Positions 36,861-45,600 of a stretch of DNA of 64,000 nt are shown piece by piece; position 1 is the first letter of the stretch, and the number at the start of each line of letters is the position of its first letter. The stretch comes from Paenibacillus pabuli (GTDB lineage: Bacteria; Bacillota; Bacilli; Paenibacillales; Paenibacillaceae): the NCBI RefSeq assembly GCF_039831995.1, contig NZ_JBDOIO010000003.1:1116001-1180000 (forward strand), given 5' to 3'. The position numbers and the translations under genes were made by a program. The notes under the pieces are model-generated. The model saw nothing but the letters and a program-made list of their open reading frames with translations. It was not told the DNA's origin and ran no database searches.

Positions 36861-37031
36861 CTGCGAACAAAATGATTGCCTGGGCACCATCCAAAGTTTC
36901 CAGTTTCATGCGATCAAATGGGCATACGATCCCCTTGATAGCCGGTACGCGTTTTGATCCGGCCCGAAAACTAGTTACTTCGAACGATACGGTAAGACAT
37001 TCATTTCACCTCAATTCAAAAGATATGGTCT
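36861..37031 (-). promoter_or_regulatory. Leader region of the ABC exporter with a tiny ORF
   Basis: The transcript from the promoter at 37032-37061 would start near 37025. GAGGTG at about 37008-37013 precedes a 9-codon frame MSYRIVRSN (37000-36971) at good spacing; an overlapping 9-codon frame begins at 37004. A hairpin follows (GCCGG / CCGGC, 36941-36963). No T-box sequence or known riboswitch core was recognised. The elements fit a ribosome-sensing attenuator of the type found before antibiotic-responsive transporter genes, but this is inference. Confidence 0.45.
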
Positions 37032-37061
37032 AGTATAGCTGTTGACCTTCCTTAAAATCAA
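37032..37061 (-). promoter_or_regulatory. Promoter of the ABC exporter leader
   Basis: TTGATT (37061-37056) and TATACT (37037-37032) on the minus strand, separated by 18 bases. It lies about 290 bases upstream of the exporter start. Confidence 0.6.
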
Positions 37062-37103
37062 CCAATTATTTCAAGTGATCTCTGAACCTGGTTATATTAA
37101 AAC

Positions 37104-37133
37104 TTGCAACCCAGCAAGGGAACAAGCTATGAT
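37104..37133 (+). promoter_or_regulatory. Promoter of uppP
   Basis: TTGCAA (37104-37109) and TATGAT (37128-37133) are 18 bases apart, about 55 bases upstream of the uppP start. No other regulatory element is obvious. Confidence 0.55.
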
Positions 37134-37188
37134 CATGTAGAATGACAACCTATGTTTATTTTCTGGAAATAACGTCAAGGAGGAGAAG

Positions 37189-38001
37189 ATGGAAGACATT
37201 ATTCTGTGGTTAAAGTATTTGTTTTTGGGTGTGGTTCAAGGTGCGACAGAGCCCATTCCTGTTTCTTCAAGCGGACATTTAATCATTGCACAGCGGCTGA
37301 TGGGGATGAAACAAAACGGATTATCGTTCGAAATTCTAACAAATACAGCCTCACTTATAGCTATCGTTTTTATCTTTCGTGAAGATATCAAAAAGCTGAT
37401 TGTTGGCGCAGTTCAATACCTTCGTACACGTGACCAACAATACAGGGCAGAATTTATGTTTGTGCTATACATCATCATTGGAACGATTCCCGCAGCGCTC
37501 GCTGCAGTGCTGTTCAAGGACCGGATTGAAGAGATTTTCGCTTCCGTACATACCGTCTCAATTGCCCTATTGGTTACAGGTGTAGCACTATGGCTTATTC
37601 GCAATCTGCGCGGCCGTAAACGCGATGGGGATCTATCTACAAAAGATGCGATTCTGGTTGGACTGGCTCAAGCGGTTGCCCTTATACCGGGGATCAGCCG
37701 TTCCGGAGCCACCGTAATAGCTTCCATAGCGGTTGGCATGAAACAAGAAACAGCTCTGAGATTTTCCTTTATGCTCTATATCCCGATAAGCTTGGGGGGA
37801 TTGGTTTTAGGCGCATCCGACATTGCAAATGATCCCAATCGGGCTCAGTTAGCCATCCCTTATCTTATTGCCTTTATAACGACACTCGTAGTCACGTATT
37901 TCTCAATGAGATGGTTCATGGGCATTATGGCCAAAGGGAATTTGAAATATTTCTCCTATTACTGTTTTATTGCCGGCACATTGTTGCTCATCTTTATGTA
38001 A
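37189..38001 (+). CDS. uppP: Undecaprenyl-diphosphate phosphatase
   Basis: 270 aa with AAGGAGG before the ATG. Conserved motifs are [16 protein letters not shown] near 18-33 (the (E/Q)xxxE motif and the Ser/His active-site segment) and [10 protein letters not shown] near 165-174 with the catalytic Arg. It removes a phosphate from undecaprenyl diphosphate in the membrane to recycle the cell-wall lipid carrier. Overproduction of such enzymes raises bacitracin resistance. Being divergent from the ABC exporter and its attenuator-like leader makes a joint envelope-stress role possible but unproven. Confidence 0.93.
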   Translation: MEDIILWLKYLFLGVVQGATEPIPVSSSGHLIIAQRLMGMKQNGLSFEILTNTASLIAIVFIFREDIKKLIVGAVQYLRTRDQQYRAEFMFVLYIIIGTIPAALAAVLFKDRIEEIFASVHTVSIALLVTGVALWLIRNLRGRKRDGDLSTKDAILVGLAQAVALIPGISRSGATVIASIAVGMKQETALRFSFMLYIPISLGGLVLGASDIANDPNRAQLAIPYLIAFITTLVVTYFSMRWFMGIMAKGNLKYFSYYCFIAGTLLLIFM

Positions 38002-38021
38002 CTTTATTATCTGTACCTTTA

Positions 38022-38054
38022 AAGGAACACCTGGCGCTGAGCCCGGTGTTCCTT
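38022..38054 (+). terminator. Terminator of uppP
   Basis: AAGGAACACC / GGTGTTCCTT with a GC-containing loop and a following T-rich tract (TTTTCTTA), 20 bases after the stop. Confidence 0.75.
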
Positions 38055-38112
38055 TTCTTATAAGTTACTTCGGATCGAAAACTGCAGTATCTATGTATAC
38101 GAGTGTATGACA

Positions 38113-38150
38113 AACCCCATAGTAGACATGGTCATGTCCTCTATGGGGTT
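38113..38150 (-). terminator. Terminator-like hairpin after the CotF gene
   Basis: AACCCCATAG / CTATGGGGTT enclose a second stem GACATG-GT-CATGTC. It begins about 20 bases past the CotF stop; the T-run is short (GTTTG), so termination efficiency is uncertain. Confidence 0.5.
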
Positions 38151-38171
38151 CTGGGGTTACATTTCTAATCA

Positions 38172-38798
38172 TTAGTGCGGCAAGTTTCCACCCGTTTGCG
38201 ATGCGATCATGGATGGTGCATAACCGTTCAGCATTTGCTGCATGTCCTGCTGAGGAAGTTGTGGCACCTGATAGAAACCATTTTTATTTTGGTAAATGGA
38301 GATTTCATATGCCATCTCGATACAGTTTGGCAGCGAATCTGCCAGCACACGGCGCACGACCGGGTTTGTGGATTCGAGCGCAGCTGTTGTTTTCATTACT
38401 GCTCCCGATTTGACTGCATTCAACATGCTCAGGGAAATGCTTTGGTCACAAATTTCGGTCGCTGACAGCATCGGCTTTTTCGGCTGGCTTGGTTTCATGC
38501 CATATGTGAAATCGTTGTCCTGTGACATCTTATAACTTTGCGTTGGTTTCGATGGGTCTTGTCCTGTTCTGAAGCATTCCAGCGTAATGTTGTACTCCTC
38601 AGACATGAATTGCTTTTGACGCAACAAAATGTCGCGAAGCTCCGGGTCTTTAACGTGTTGACTCAGCATGGTATAGGTATTTAACGTATTGATGGCTCCA
38701 GCAAGCACCTCGTGGACGTCAAACATCTCATGGCCGCCATGATTGAGTTGTGGTGGAACCGTTCCTGTTTCGATGTTCTGATGATTTTGCATTTGCAT
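38172..38798 (-). CDS. CotF-family spore coat protein
   Basis: 208 aa. AGGAGG precedes the ATG. After a Gln/His-rich N-terminus (about 1-25), the region DVHEVLAGAINTLNTYTMLS near 27-46 starts a helical domain of the Coat_F family. The second half (ATEICDQSISLSMLNAVKSG and CIEMAYEISIYQNKNGFYQV) is also typical. In B. subtilis CotF is processed to a 5- and an 8-kDa coat polypeptide. It is a spore surface structural protein by homology and is divergent from the related gene at 38971-39468. Confidence 0.82.
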   Translation of the reverse strand: MQMQNHQNIETGTVPPQLNHGGHEMFDVHEVLAGAINTLNTYTMLSQHVKDPELRDILLRQKQFMSEEYNITLECFRTGQDPSKPTQSYKMSQDNDFTYGMKPSQPKKPMLSATEICDQSISLSMLNAVKSGAVMKTTAALESTNPVVRRVLADSLPNCIEMAYEISIYQNKNGFYQVPQLPQQDMQQMLNGYAPSMIASQTGGNLPH

Positions 38799-38918
38799 GT
38801 ATTTAACCTCCTAATATGTTAGCTGCTTAGCACAGTCCGGAGTTTATTATTATTTTTATTAAGCAAATATATTCAGAATCGATTTTAAAATTTTTATGTA
38901 TGGAATTGGGTCTGTAAC

Positions 38919-38943
38919 CTTTGCACGTGACCTGCATAGGCTA
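38919..38943 (+). promoter_or_regulatory. Possible sigma-K promoter before the CotF-like gene
   Basis: The -10-like CATAGGCTA (38935-38943) fits the sigma-K pattern CATANNNTA, with an AC-containing -35 about 16 bases upstream (AACC near 38916-38919). It lies about 28 bases before the TTG start. Mother-cell expression is expected for coat proteins, but the -35 is too short to be specific. Confidence 0.4.
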
Positions 38944-38970
38944 ATGCATACTGTTTAGGAGGGATTTTAG

Positions 38971-39468
38971 TTGTATACTTATGAAGCTAACCGTCAACAA
39001 CATCTGGCATGGCATGAGACAATGGAGCTCCATGAATTGACTGCATTTCAGAGCAACCAGTTAACTCACTTCAAAATGGTGGTTAACGACGTTAAGAACC
39101 CCGCTTTGCAAGCTCTCTATAAGGAAGCGATCATGGCCATTGAACAAAACTTGAAAGAGCTCCTTCAATATTATCCGCTGGCTCCCCAAGGAAACAGAAA
39201 CAGCGGCAATGATCAGGACATGACTGCCTTCTACGCAGGCCAGCTGCTCGGTTTTGCCAAAACGTCCGTTCGCAATTATGCCATTGGAATTACTGAAACA
39301 GCGACTCCTCAGCTGCGGGAAACATTGCAAAAACAATTAAACGGGGCCATTCAACTGCATGGTAAAGTCTTTTATTTTATGCTTGAACAAGGATTTTACC
39401 CTTCTTATGATCTTCCGAAGCTTCTGGCTAACGATGTTGCCATGGCAAATAAAGCAATATCACTATAA
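38971..39468 (+). CDS. CotF-like spore coat protein, two-half form
   Basis: 165 aa from a TTG with GGAGGG at good spacing. The first half (LAWHETMELHELTAFQSNQL near 12-31) and second half (GFAKTSVRNYAIGITETATPQ near 89-109) each align with one of the two separate genes at 57762-57953 and 57967-58278: LALHEKLEIHELLTLK and SAKSAVRTYAIALTETATPR. So this gene is the fused form of that split pair. It is helical, lacks a signal peptide and should be a coat or inner-spore protein. Confidence 0.78.
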   Translation: MYTYEANRQQHLAWHETMELHELTAFQSNQLTHFKMVVNDVKNPALQALYKEAIMAIEQNLKELLQYYPLAPQGNRNSGNDQDMTAFYAGQLLGFAKTSVRNYAIGITETATPQLRETLQKQLNGAIQLHGKVFYFMLEQGFYPSYDLPKLLANDVAMANKAISL

Positions 39469-39587
39469 TAGTGAAACGATACGTCGAGCAGGCTTTCATA
39501 GATTTGAATGCATGCTCGCTGTTCGTGTTCTGAATTCATTGTAGTCATCAATTTAACCGGAAAACTACATGATATGTACAATAAGTC

Positions 39588-39612
39588 AAAAACCGCCCTA
39601 AGGGCGGTTTTT
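39588..39612. terminator. Bidirectional rho-independent terminator
   Basis: AAAAACCGCCC / GGGCGGTTTTT, a perfect 11-bp stem with loop TAA, between the CotF-like gene (+) and the GH2 gene (-). Confidence 0.85.
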
Positions 39613-39627
39613 GTTAAAATTCTATGG

Positions 39628-42462
39628 TCAACCAAACAGCAATTGATTCAATTGACTCGTAGTCAGCTCGTGAGCAGGTTGGAAATCATCACTATCCATG
39701 TATTGCATCAGACTATGAATAAATTGTCGCCCCTCAATCTGACCCATCAGCTGATCATAATCCAGTGCCCCAACTAACACTTTTCCCTTGCCCACTTTGC
39801 ATTCAAATAACAGTCCAAGCTTATGATTACGCTCAAAGTTATCTATCGTCTGCACGATGGGCTGCACATCTGCGGGGAGATCGTCCAAAATAATTGAACG
39901 CGAATGGGTAACAATATTCCACCATGGATAAGTGGAGTGCATCTCGCTCGGAAAATGCTGTAGAGCCGGGTGTTCATTCTGTATGAGCAAACCGAGGGTA
40001 CCTACCGGAACAGGTTTATTCATGCTTTCCGAGATGGACCGGAACATGGGATAACACCAGAAATCGCTACTATATAATCCTTCAATGGCGTTGCTAACCT
40101 GATCAGGAGCAGCCAGCAGAAGAACGGAGCCGCCCTCTTCCAACCTCTGCAGCGCGGCTTCTGTGAGCGTCTTATACACAGGCGCGCCAGCAAACTGGCG
40201 ATCCTCTTGCTCAGGGTAAATCCAGATGTTATAGGATTTATAAATATCCGTATTCGATATGGACAACTTTAACGTTACTTGAGTCATATTTTCTACATTA
40301 GGCAGAGTTATCTTGACGTTACCAAGCTTCTGGTAAGGTTTCATATGATCCTCCGTAATAAGCTGTTCACCTTCGGATACGACGCGGTTTCCATGCGTGA
40401 ATTCCCATCTCAAGGTTTCCCCTTTCAATGGGACCTGACGGTAGTAGCTTAACTCTACCGATGCGTTGAACGTCTCACGAGCAGCATAGTTATACTTCTC
40501 AAAGCGGGCCATTAGCACGGCATCCGAGCAGAAGGTTCGCCATTCTTCGGCACTGATTAAACCTTTGGAGTCCATAAACGCGTCCAATATGCCAACAAGG
40601 GCAGTACCTTGCCCGCTAAAGTCCTGCAAATCCAGCAGTTGAAAGCCTGCAAGCCGCTCGGACCTGAAAGCCGCCTCCAGCTCTTCCTTGTAACAATCTA
40701 CAGCCAGCTGACCTGAGGCATGGAAGAACGATTCAGCAAGATGCCCCATGCCTTTGGCTTGCAAACGTTCTCGAAAGATCTCAAAGTTATGTGCTTTGAT
40801 TGAGCCTGTATACTTCTCAATCTCCGCAAAATTCGGGTACATGGCATACTGCCCAATCTCGTGAGAGACTACAGGGATATGCGGAATGAGTTCCTTATCC
40901 GCTGCAGCCGCTTTCACGGTTTTGGAGACGGTGCCATATTGAATTTGAATCTCCTGTTCCTGCGAATCGGAATCCTGCAGTCCGGTGTGCTGCTGAGGGC
41001 GGATGTGCTCATCATAATCTTTCAATGTACCTGGAAGATCTGTTTGAACATGGCCCAGCGGAGCGTCACACATCGCATAAGAACCTCTGATCAAGCGGTC
41101 GCGGGAGAATCGTACCCCACTGAAGAAATCTTCTTCCTCCAGAATTACCGGGGTAAACTGAAAATTGTTGGAGCCTTGAGTATATAAATGGCGCTGATCG
41201 TATGCCTTGTACTCTTTTAGAATAGCACTCAGCTTTTCCTTGCTCCCCCACAATTCATTGCCCAGTGACATCATGACAAACGATGGATGATTACCGAAGT
41301 TCCGCAAAATGGCGAATCCTTCCTCAATCAAATAATCCTGCTCTTGCTGATTATGGTTCGGATCGGTCTCATCCGTGATGGTTCCCCAAAATGGCAGCTC
41401 GGGTTCCATGTAAATTCCCAGCAAATCAGCCGCAACAAATGCTGCTTCAGGTGGACAGCAGGTATGGAAACGATAATGATTAATACCGTAGGATTTCGAA
41501 ATACCGAGGATTCTCACCCATTCGTTCACGTCCGTTGGTGCATAGCCAGTTAGCGGGAAGATCAATCCATCATGTTTGCCTCTCAAAAAGGTTGGCCGAT
41601 TATTGATTGTAAACTTGTCTCCATTAGCCTTGAAATCTCGCAGCCCAATAACGATCTCCCGATCATCGATGATTTTCCCATTCTCTTCGCGCAATGTGAC
41701 GGTAATCTTATATAAATGAGGTGCATCGTCACTCCATAAAAGCGCTTCATCACCTAATGCATAAGAGATACTCATTTCGTTATGATCAACTGTGTACAGC
41801 CGCTCGGCAACTTCATGTACGCCTTCTTCCACGTCGGAAGTGTGCTCATAAATGGCATAACTTTTAGCTGACACTGCAATTTGGGCGTCCTGAAACTCCC
41901 CATCCAATTTTAACGAAAGCGTTATCGATTTATTCGTCGCATCTGGATAAATCTGTACATTATTCAACCGTGCTTCATTGCTAAATTTCAATTCCAGTTT
42001 ACCGGTAATGCCGTTCCAGTTCGTCTGTGTATCCTTGGAGGTCATATGCCCACCTTTGGTTGGGTAACTCGTGTTGTCCACCTTGATTCGAATCACGTGT
42101 GCGCCAGCAGAGAGCCCTTCCTTAAGAACATACTCATGGGGCGTATTGAGACTGTTTCTGGTTCCAAGTGGAATATCATCGATCCAGACCGTTGTGACTC
42201 GGGTACGCTCCAGATGAAGACAGCAATACTTTCCTTCCAATTCCTCCGGAACCTCAAACTCCCGCTCCAGCCAGAGCCATCCCTCGAAAGCGTATTCGTC
42301 TGTGAGCGCTCCAACCTCAGCCAGCTCATTTCTCTTTCCCTTTCTGGCATGGGACGTTGTATTTGGCATGTTTATCGTGTCGTCAAACGGAGCATGGACT
42401 CCCAGCTTGTTCTCGTCAAGCTGCATTCTCCAGACTCCTTGCAAGTTAATGATGGGCAACAT
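39628..42462 (-). CDS. Glycoside hydrolase family 2 protein (beta-galactosidase/beta-glucuronidase type)
   Basis: 944 aa from the ATG at 42462, which has TAGGAG 8 bases upstream; an in-frame GTG 33 bases earlier lacks one. Order: sugar-binding beta domain (about 5-170), immunoglobulin-like domain (about 170-290), TIM barrel (about 300-600) and a C-terminal region. SLGNELWG contains the probable acid/base Glu403, and VSHEIGQY the probable nucleophile Glu535. No signal peptide is seen, so it should be cytoplasmic. It is a single gene not linked to a transporter. It may trim galactose or a uronic acid from plant oligosaccharides, with specificity open. Confidence 0.82.
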   Translation of the reverse strand: MLPIINLQGVWRMQLDENKLGVHAPFDDTINMPNTTSHARKGKRNELAEVGALTDEYAFEGWLWLEREFEVPEELEGKYCCLHLERTRVTTVWIDDIPLGTRNSLNTPHEYVLKEGLSAGAHVIRIKVDNTSYPTKGGHMTSKDTQTNWNGITGKLELKFSNEARLNNVQIYPDATNKSITLSLKLDGEFQDAQIAVSAKSYAIYEHTSDVEEGVHEVAERLYTVDHNEMSISYALGDEALLWSDDAPHLYKITVTLREENGKIIDDREIVIGLRDFKANGDKFTINNRPTFLRGKHDGLIFPLTGYAPTDVNEWVRILGISKSYGINHYRFHTCCPPEAAFVAADLLGIYMEPELPFWGTITDETDPNHNQQEQDYLIEEGFAILRNFGNHPSFVMMSLGNELWGSKEKLSAILKEYKAYDQRHLYTQGSNNFQFTPVILEEEDFFSGVRFSRDRLIRGSYAMCDAPLGHVQTDLPGTLKDYDEHIRPQQHTGLQDSDSQEQEIQIQYGTVSKTVKAAAADKELIPHIPVVSHEIGQYAMYPNFAEIEKYTGSIKAHNFEIFRERLQAKGMGHLAESFFHASGQLAVDCYKEELEAAFRSERLAGFQLLDLQDFSGQGTALVGILDAFMDSKGLISAEEWRTFCSDAVLMARFEKYNYAARETFNASVELSYYRQVPLKGETLRWEFTHGNRVVSEGEQLITEDHMKPYQKLGNVKITLPNVENMTQVTLKLSISNTDIYKSYNIWIYPEQEDRQFAGAPVYKTLTEAALQRLEEGGSVLLLAAPDQVSNAIEGLYSSDFWCYPMFRSISESMNKPVPVGTLGLLIQNEHPALQHFPSEMHSTYPWWNIVTHSRSIILDDLPADVQPIVQTIDNFERNHKLGLLFECKVGKGKVLVGALDYDQLMGQIEGRQFIHSLMQYMDSDDFQPAHELTTSQLNQLLFG

Positions 42463-42565
42463 GATTTCAACTCCTATATTATGGGTTAACCGCACTTGTC
42501 TATCATTGTATCAGAGAATGGAATACCTATCTGTGAATTTTAAAGATAAAGATGTCTGTTTACAG

Positions 42566-42605
42566 AAAAACCTGACCCCCAGGTAAAGAACCTTGAAGGG
42601 CCAGG
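42566..42605 (-). terminator. Terminator of the phosphoesterase gene
   Basis: On the minus strand CCTGGCCC pairs with GGGTCAGG (one G-T pair), with an inner AGGT/ACCT stem, followed by TTTTT. It begins about 20 bases past the stop. Confidence 0.7.
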
Positions 42606-42624
42606 TAGACTACCAACGAATATT

Positions 42625-45600
42625 TTAGTTTTGGTCCAGAAGACTTAAGATTAATTTGACCGATTCTGCCCGCGTCGCCGTTTGCAACGGTGCAAATCGA
42701 TTGCCGCCTACACCGTCAATCAATCCGGCTTCAACCATGGAAGCCACGTAAGGCGCTGCCCATGCAGGAATCTGATCAAGGTCTTCAAAAGAAAGCGAAG
42801 CCGTTGAACCTTCAGGTGTGCTGCTTGCACGAGCAATCATAGTCACCATTTCAGCGCGATTCAGTGGTTTATTCGGCTTAAATGAGCCATCCGTATATCC
42901 ACTGATAATGCCTGCTGCAGCTGCTTCAACAATGTATGGAGCAGACCAGACCGGGATTTGCTTCGCATCGGTATAGGCTGTTGCCGTGCTGCTTGTATTC
43001 AGTTTCATGGCTCTGCCCAGCATGGTTATGAACTCCGCGCGGGTTACTTTTTGATTCGGACGGAAGGTTCCATCGCCATAGCCTTGTACAAATCCTGCAG
43101 CAAGGGCTTGATCGATGAGCGACTTCGCCCAGTGCCCTTCCGTATCTTTCAGCTGCGGTGCATTCACATTGTTGCCGCTTCCAGATTGACCCGGGTTGCT
43201 GGTATCCGGATTGCCTCCCTGCTCTGTCTCTGGCTGTGTCGTCTCCGAACCTGTTCCAGGTGTCGGGGTGCTGCTTCCAGACCCGCCACTGTTTCCAGAC
43301 CCGCCACCTGATCCAGGGTTGGATGTACCAGGTCCTGGGTTCGGCGTTTCCGTATTCGCCTTCTTGATCATGCCAAATTGATCAATAATAAAAGGTTTTG
43401 CATCATTAATATTCTGATCAATCTCATACGTTACGGCTGTAAGCTTGTTCCCGTCGATGGTGATGCCAACAAAGTTTTGAATCTGTCCGCGTTTCGGACG
43501 ACGATCGTCATTCGGATCTGGTCCATACTTTGCAGCATGATTTTCTTCTGCCAATTCAAACAAGCTGTAATACGCATCTCCAAGAACAGGATCCTGATTT
43601 TTATAGTACACCTTCGGTCCGGCTGTTGCTGGAATCAAATAGATGGTGCCATCCGGGTTCACCGCGTATTCAATCTTCTTACCGTTCAATGTCTCCGTAA
43701 TCTTCACAGCGTCTTTCGCTTTCCCGGTCTCATCGATCGGTTTGGTACGGGCGTAAATATGATCATGACCCTGTAACACAAAATCGATATCCAGTTTTGC
43801 CATCAGCGGAGCGATTTTGTTACGAACCCCGTTTGGTCCAATAATATCCGAATCTGTCGCATGATTGGACGTAGTATAAGGACCTTTATGAATATTAACG
43901 ATGATCCAATCTGCTCCGTTTTTCCGAGCTTCTCTCACATCGTCCTGCAGCCACTGTACCTGTTCTGCTGAGAAATTGTTATACTCTTCTGAATCCTCAT
44001 TTGAATTCAACACCACAAAGTGTGTATTACTGTAATCGTAAGAATAATAAGCACCTGTCTCTGTTGCTGAGTTCACCGGTACATCCAGGTTAAAATGATC
44101 GATAAAAGCGTAGTTCTCATCTTCATGATTACCTGCTGATGGAACAATTGTTGTATTCAAGAGGCTTGATTGAGAATGGCCGAGCAGCCAGTCCCATTGC
44201 TCTTCTTTCACACCTTTATCAACAATATCTCCATTGTGCACCACAAATTGTGCGTTCGGAATAGCAGCAAGTGCTTTGTCCAATGTCTCGGAGGAAAGGA
44301 TGGCTTCATCCTCTTCCTTCGCCTGCGTATCTGCCAGGTCAATAAACGTAAAGGCTCCTGTCTTCGGTGCTGTACGGAACGTGCCCACCTTGCTCCAGGT
44401 ATTGCTGGAAGCGTCACCCACTCTGAAGTAATAAAGCGTATCCGGCTTCAGGTTGTCTGCTTCCGCTTTGTGTACAAGTTCAGTTGGCGAATTCACGGAC
44501 TGGGTTGAACGCCCTTCAAAAGAAATGGCTGTAGAGAAGTCAGCGGTGTCCGCTGTTTTTCCAACGACCTGAAGATCACTTCCCGTGACTTGTTCAGATG
44601 TGTACCAGGTAAATCCTTTGCTTGTCGTTGGATCTCCATTAAATGTAACAGTAACCTTGCTCACTTGCTCATCATTGGAGTCTGTTTCCTTGGTAATTCC
44701 GAATGTATCTACGACAAAAGGTGCAGCATTATATTTATTCTGATCGATTTCATAAACGATCGCAGTGAGTTTGCCGCCATCAACAGTCAGTGAGGTGAAA
44801 TTCTGCACCTGACCTCTTGCTGCACTGGTTGTATCTCCATACACGCGGGCATGATTTTCTTCTGCTTTCTCAAACAGACTGAAATATGCATCACCCAGTT
44901 CGGGTTTCGTATTTTTGAAATATACCTTGGCTCCTGCCGTACCTGGAATCATGTAGATGGTTCCGTCCGGGTTAACGTTGTATTCAATGCTTTCCCCGTT
45001 AAAGGATTCTGTAATTTTGACTGCTTCTTCCGCTTGTCCATCCTGCTTAATTGGTTTCGTGCGAGCGTAGATGTGATCGTGTCCTTGAAGCACGAGATCA
45101 ATGCCAAGCTCATTCATGAGTGGAGCAATTTTGTTTCTTACGCCGTTCTCACCAATAATGTCCTTGTCGGTGGCATGGTTGGACGTTGTATACGGTCCTT
45201 TGTGAATATTGACGATGATCCACTCTGCTCCAGCGGATTTGGCCTGCTCCACATCCTGCTTCATCCACTCGACTTGTTCGTTCGAGAAGTTGGCATACTC
45301 CGCCGAATTTTCATTGGAGTTCAGAACGATAAAATGTGCATTGCTGTAGTCATATGAGTAATACGCACCGGTGACAGTGTCCGCATTCTCTGGTTGCTCA
45401 ACGTTAAAGTGGTCATAGAATGCATAGTTTTTGTTCTCGTGATTACCCGCAGAAGGTACAATCGTCGTTCTCATCAGGTCCTTCTGCGAATGATTAAGAA
45501 GCCAGTTCCATTCCTGTTCCGAGGTCCCATTCTCGACAACATCCCCGTTGTGAACGACAAACTCCGCGTCTGGAACGGTAGCCAATGCCTTCGACAGCGT

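Noticed and set aside
36851..37033. 60-codon plus frame in the ABC leader
   Set aside because: It opposes the leader, has no ribosome binding site and reads as the shadow of leader sequence.
41918..41933. cre-like sequence inside the GH2 gene
   Set aside because: The first consensus base is wrong (C for T) and it lies deep within a coding region.
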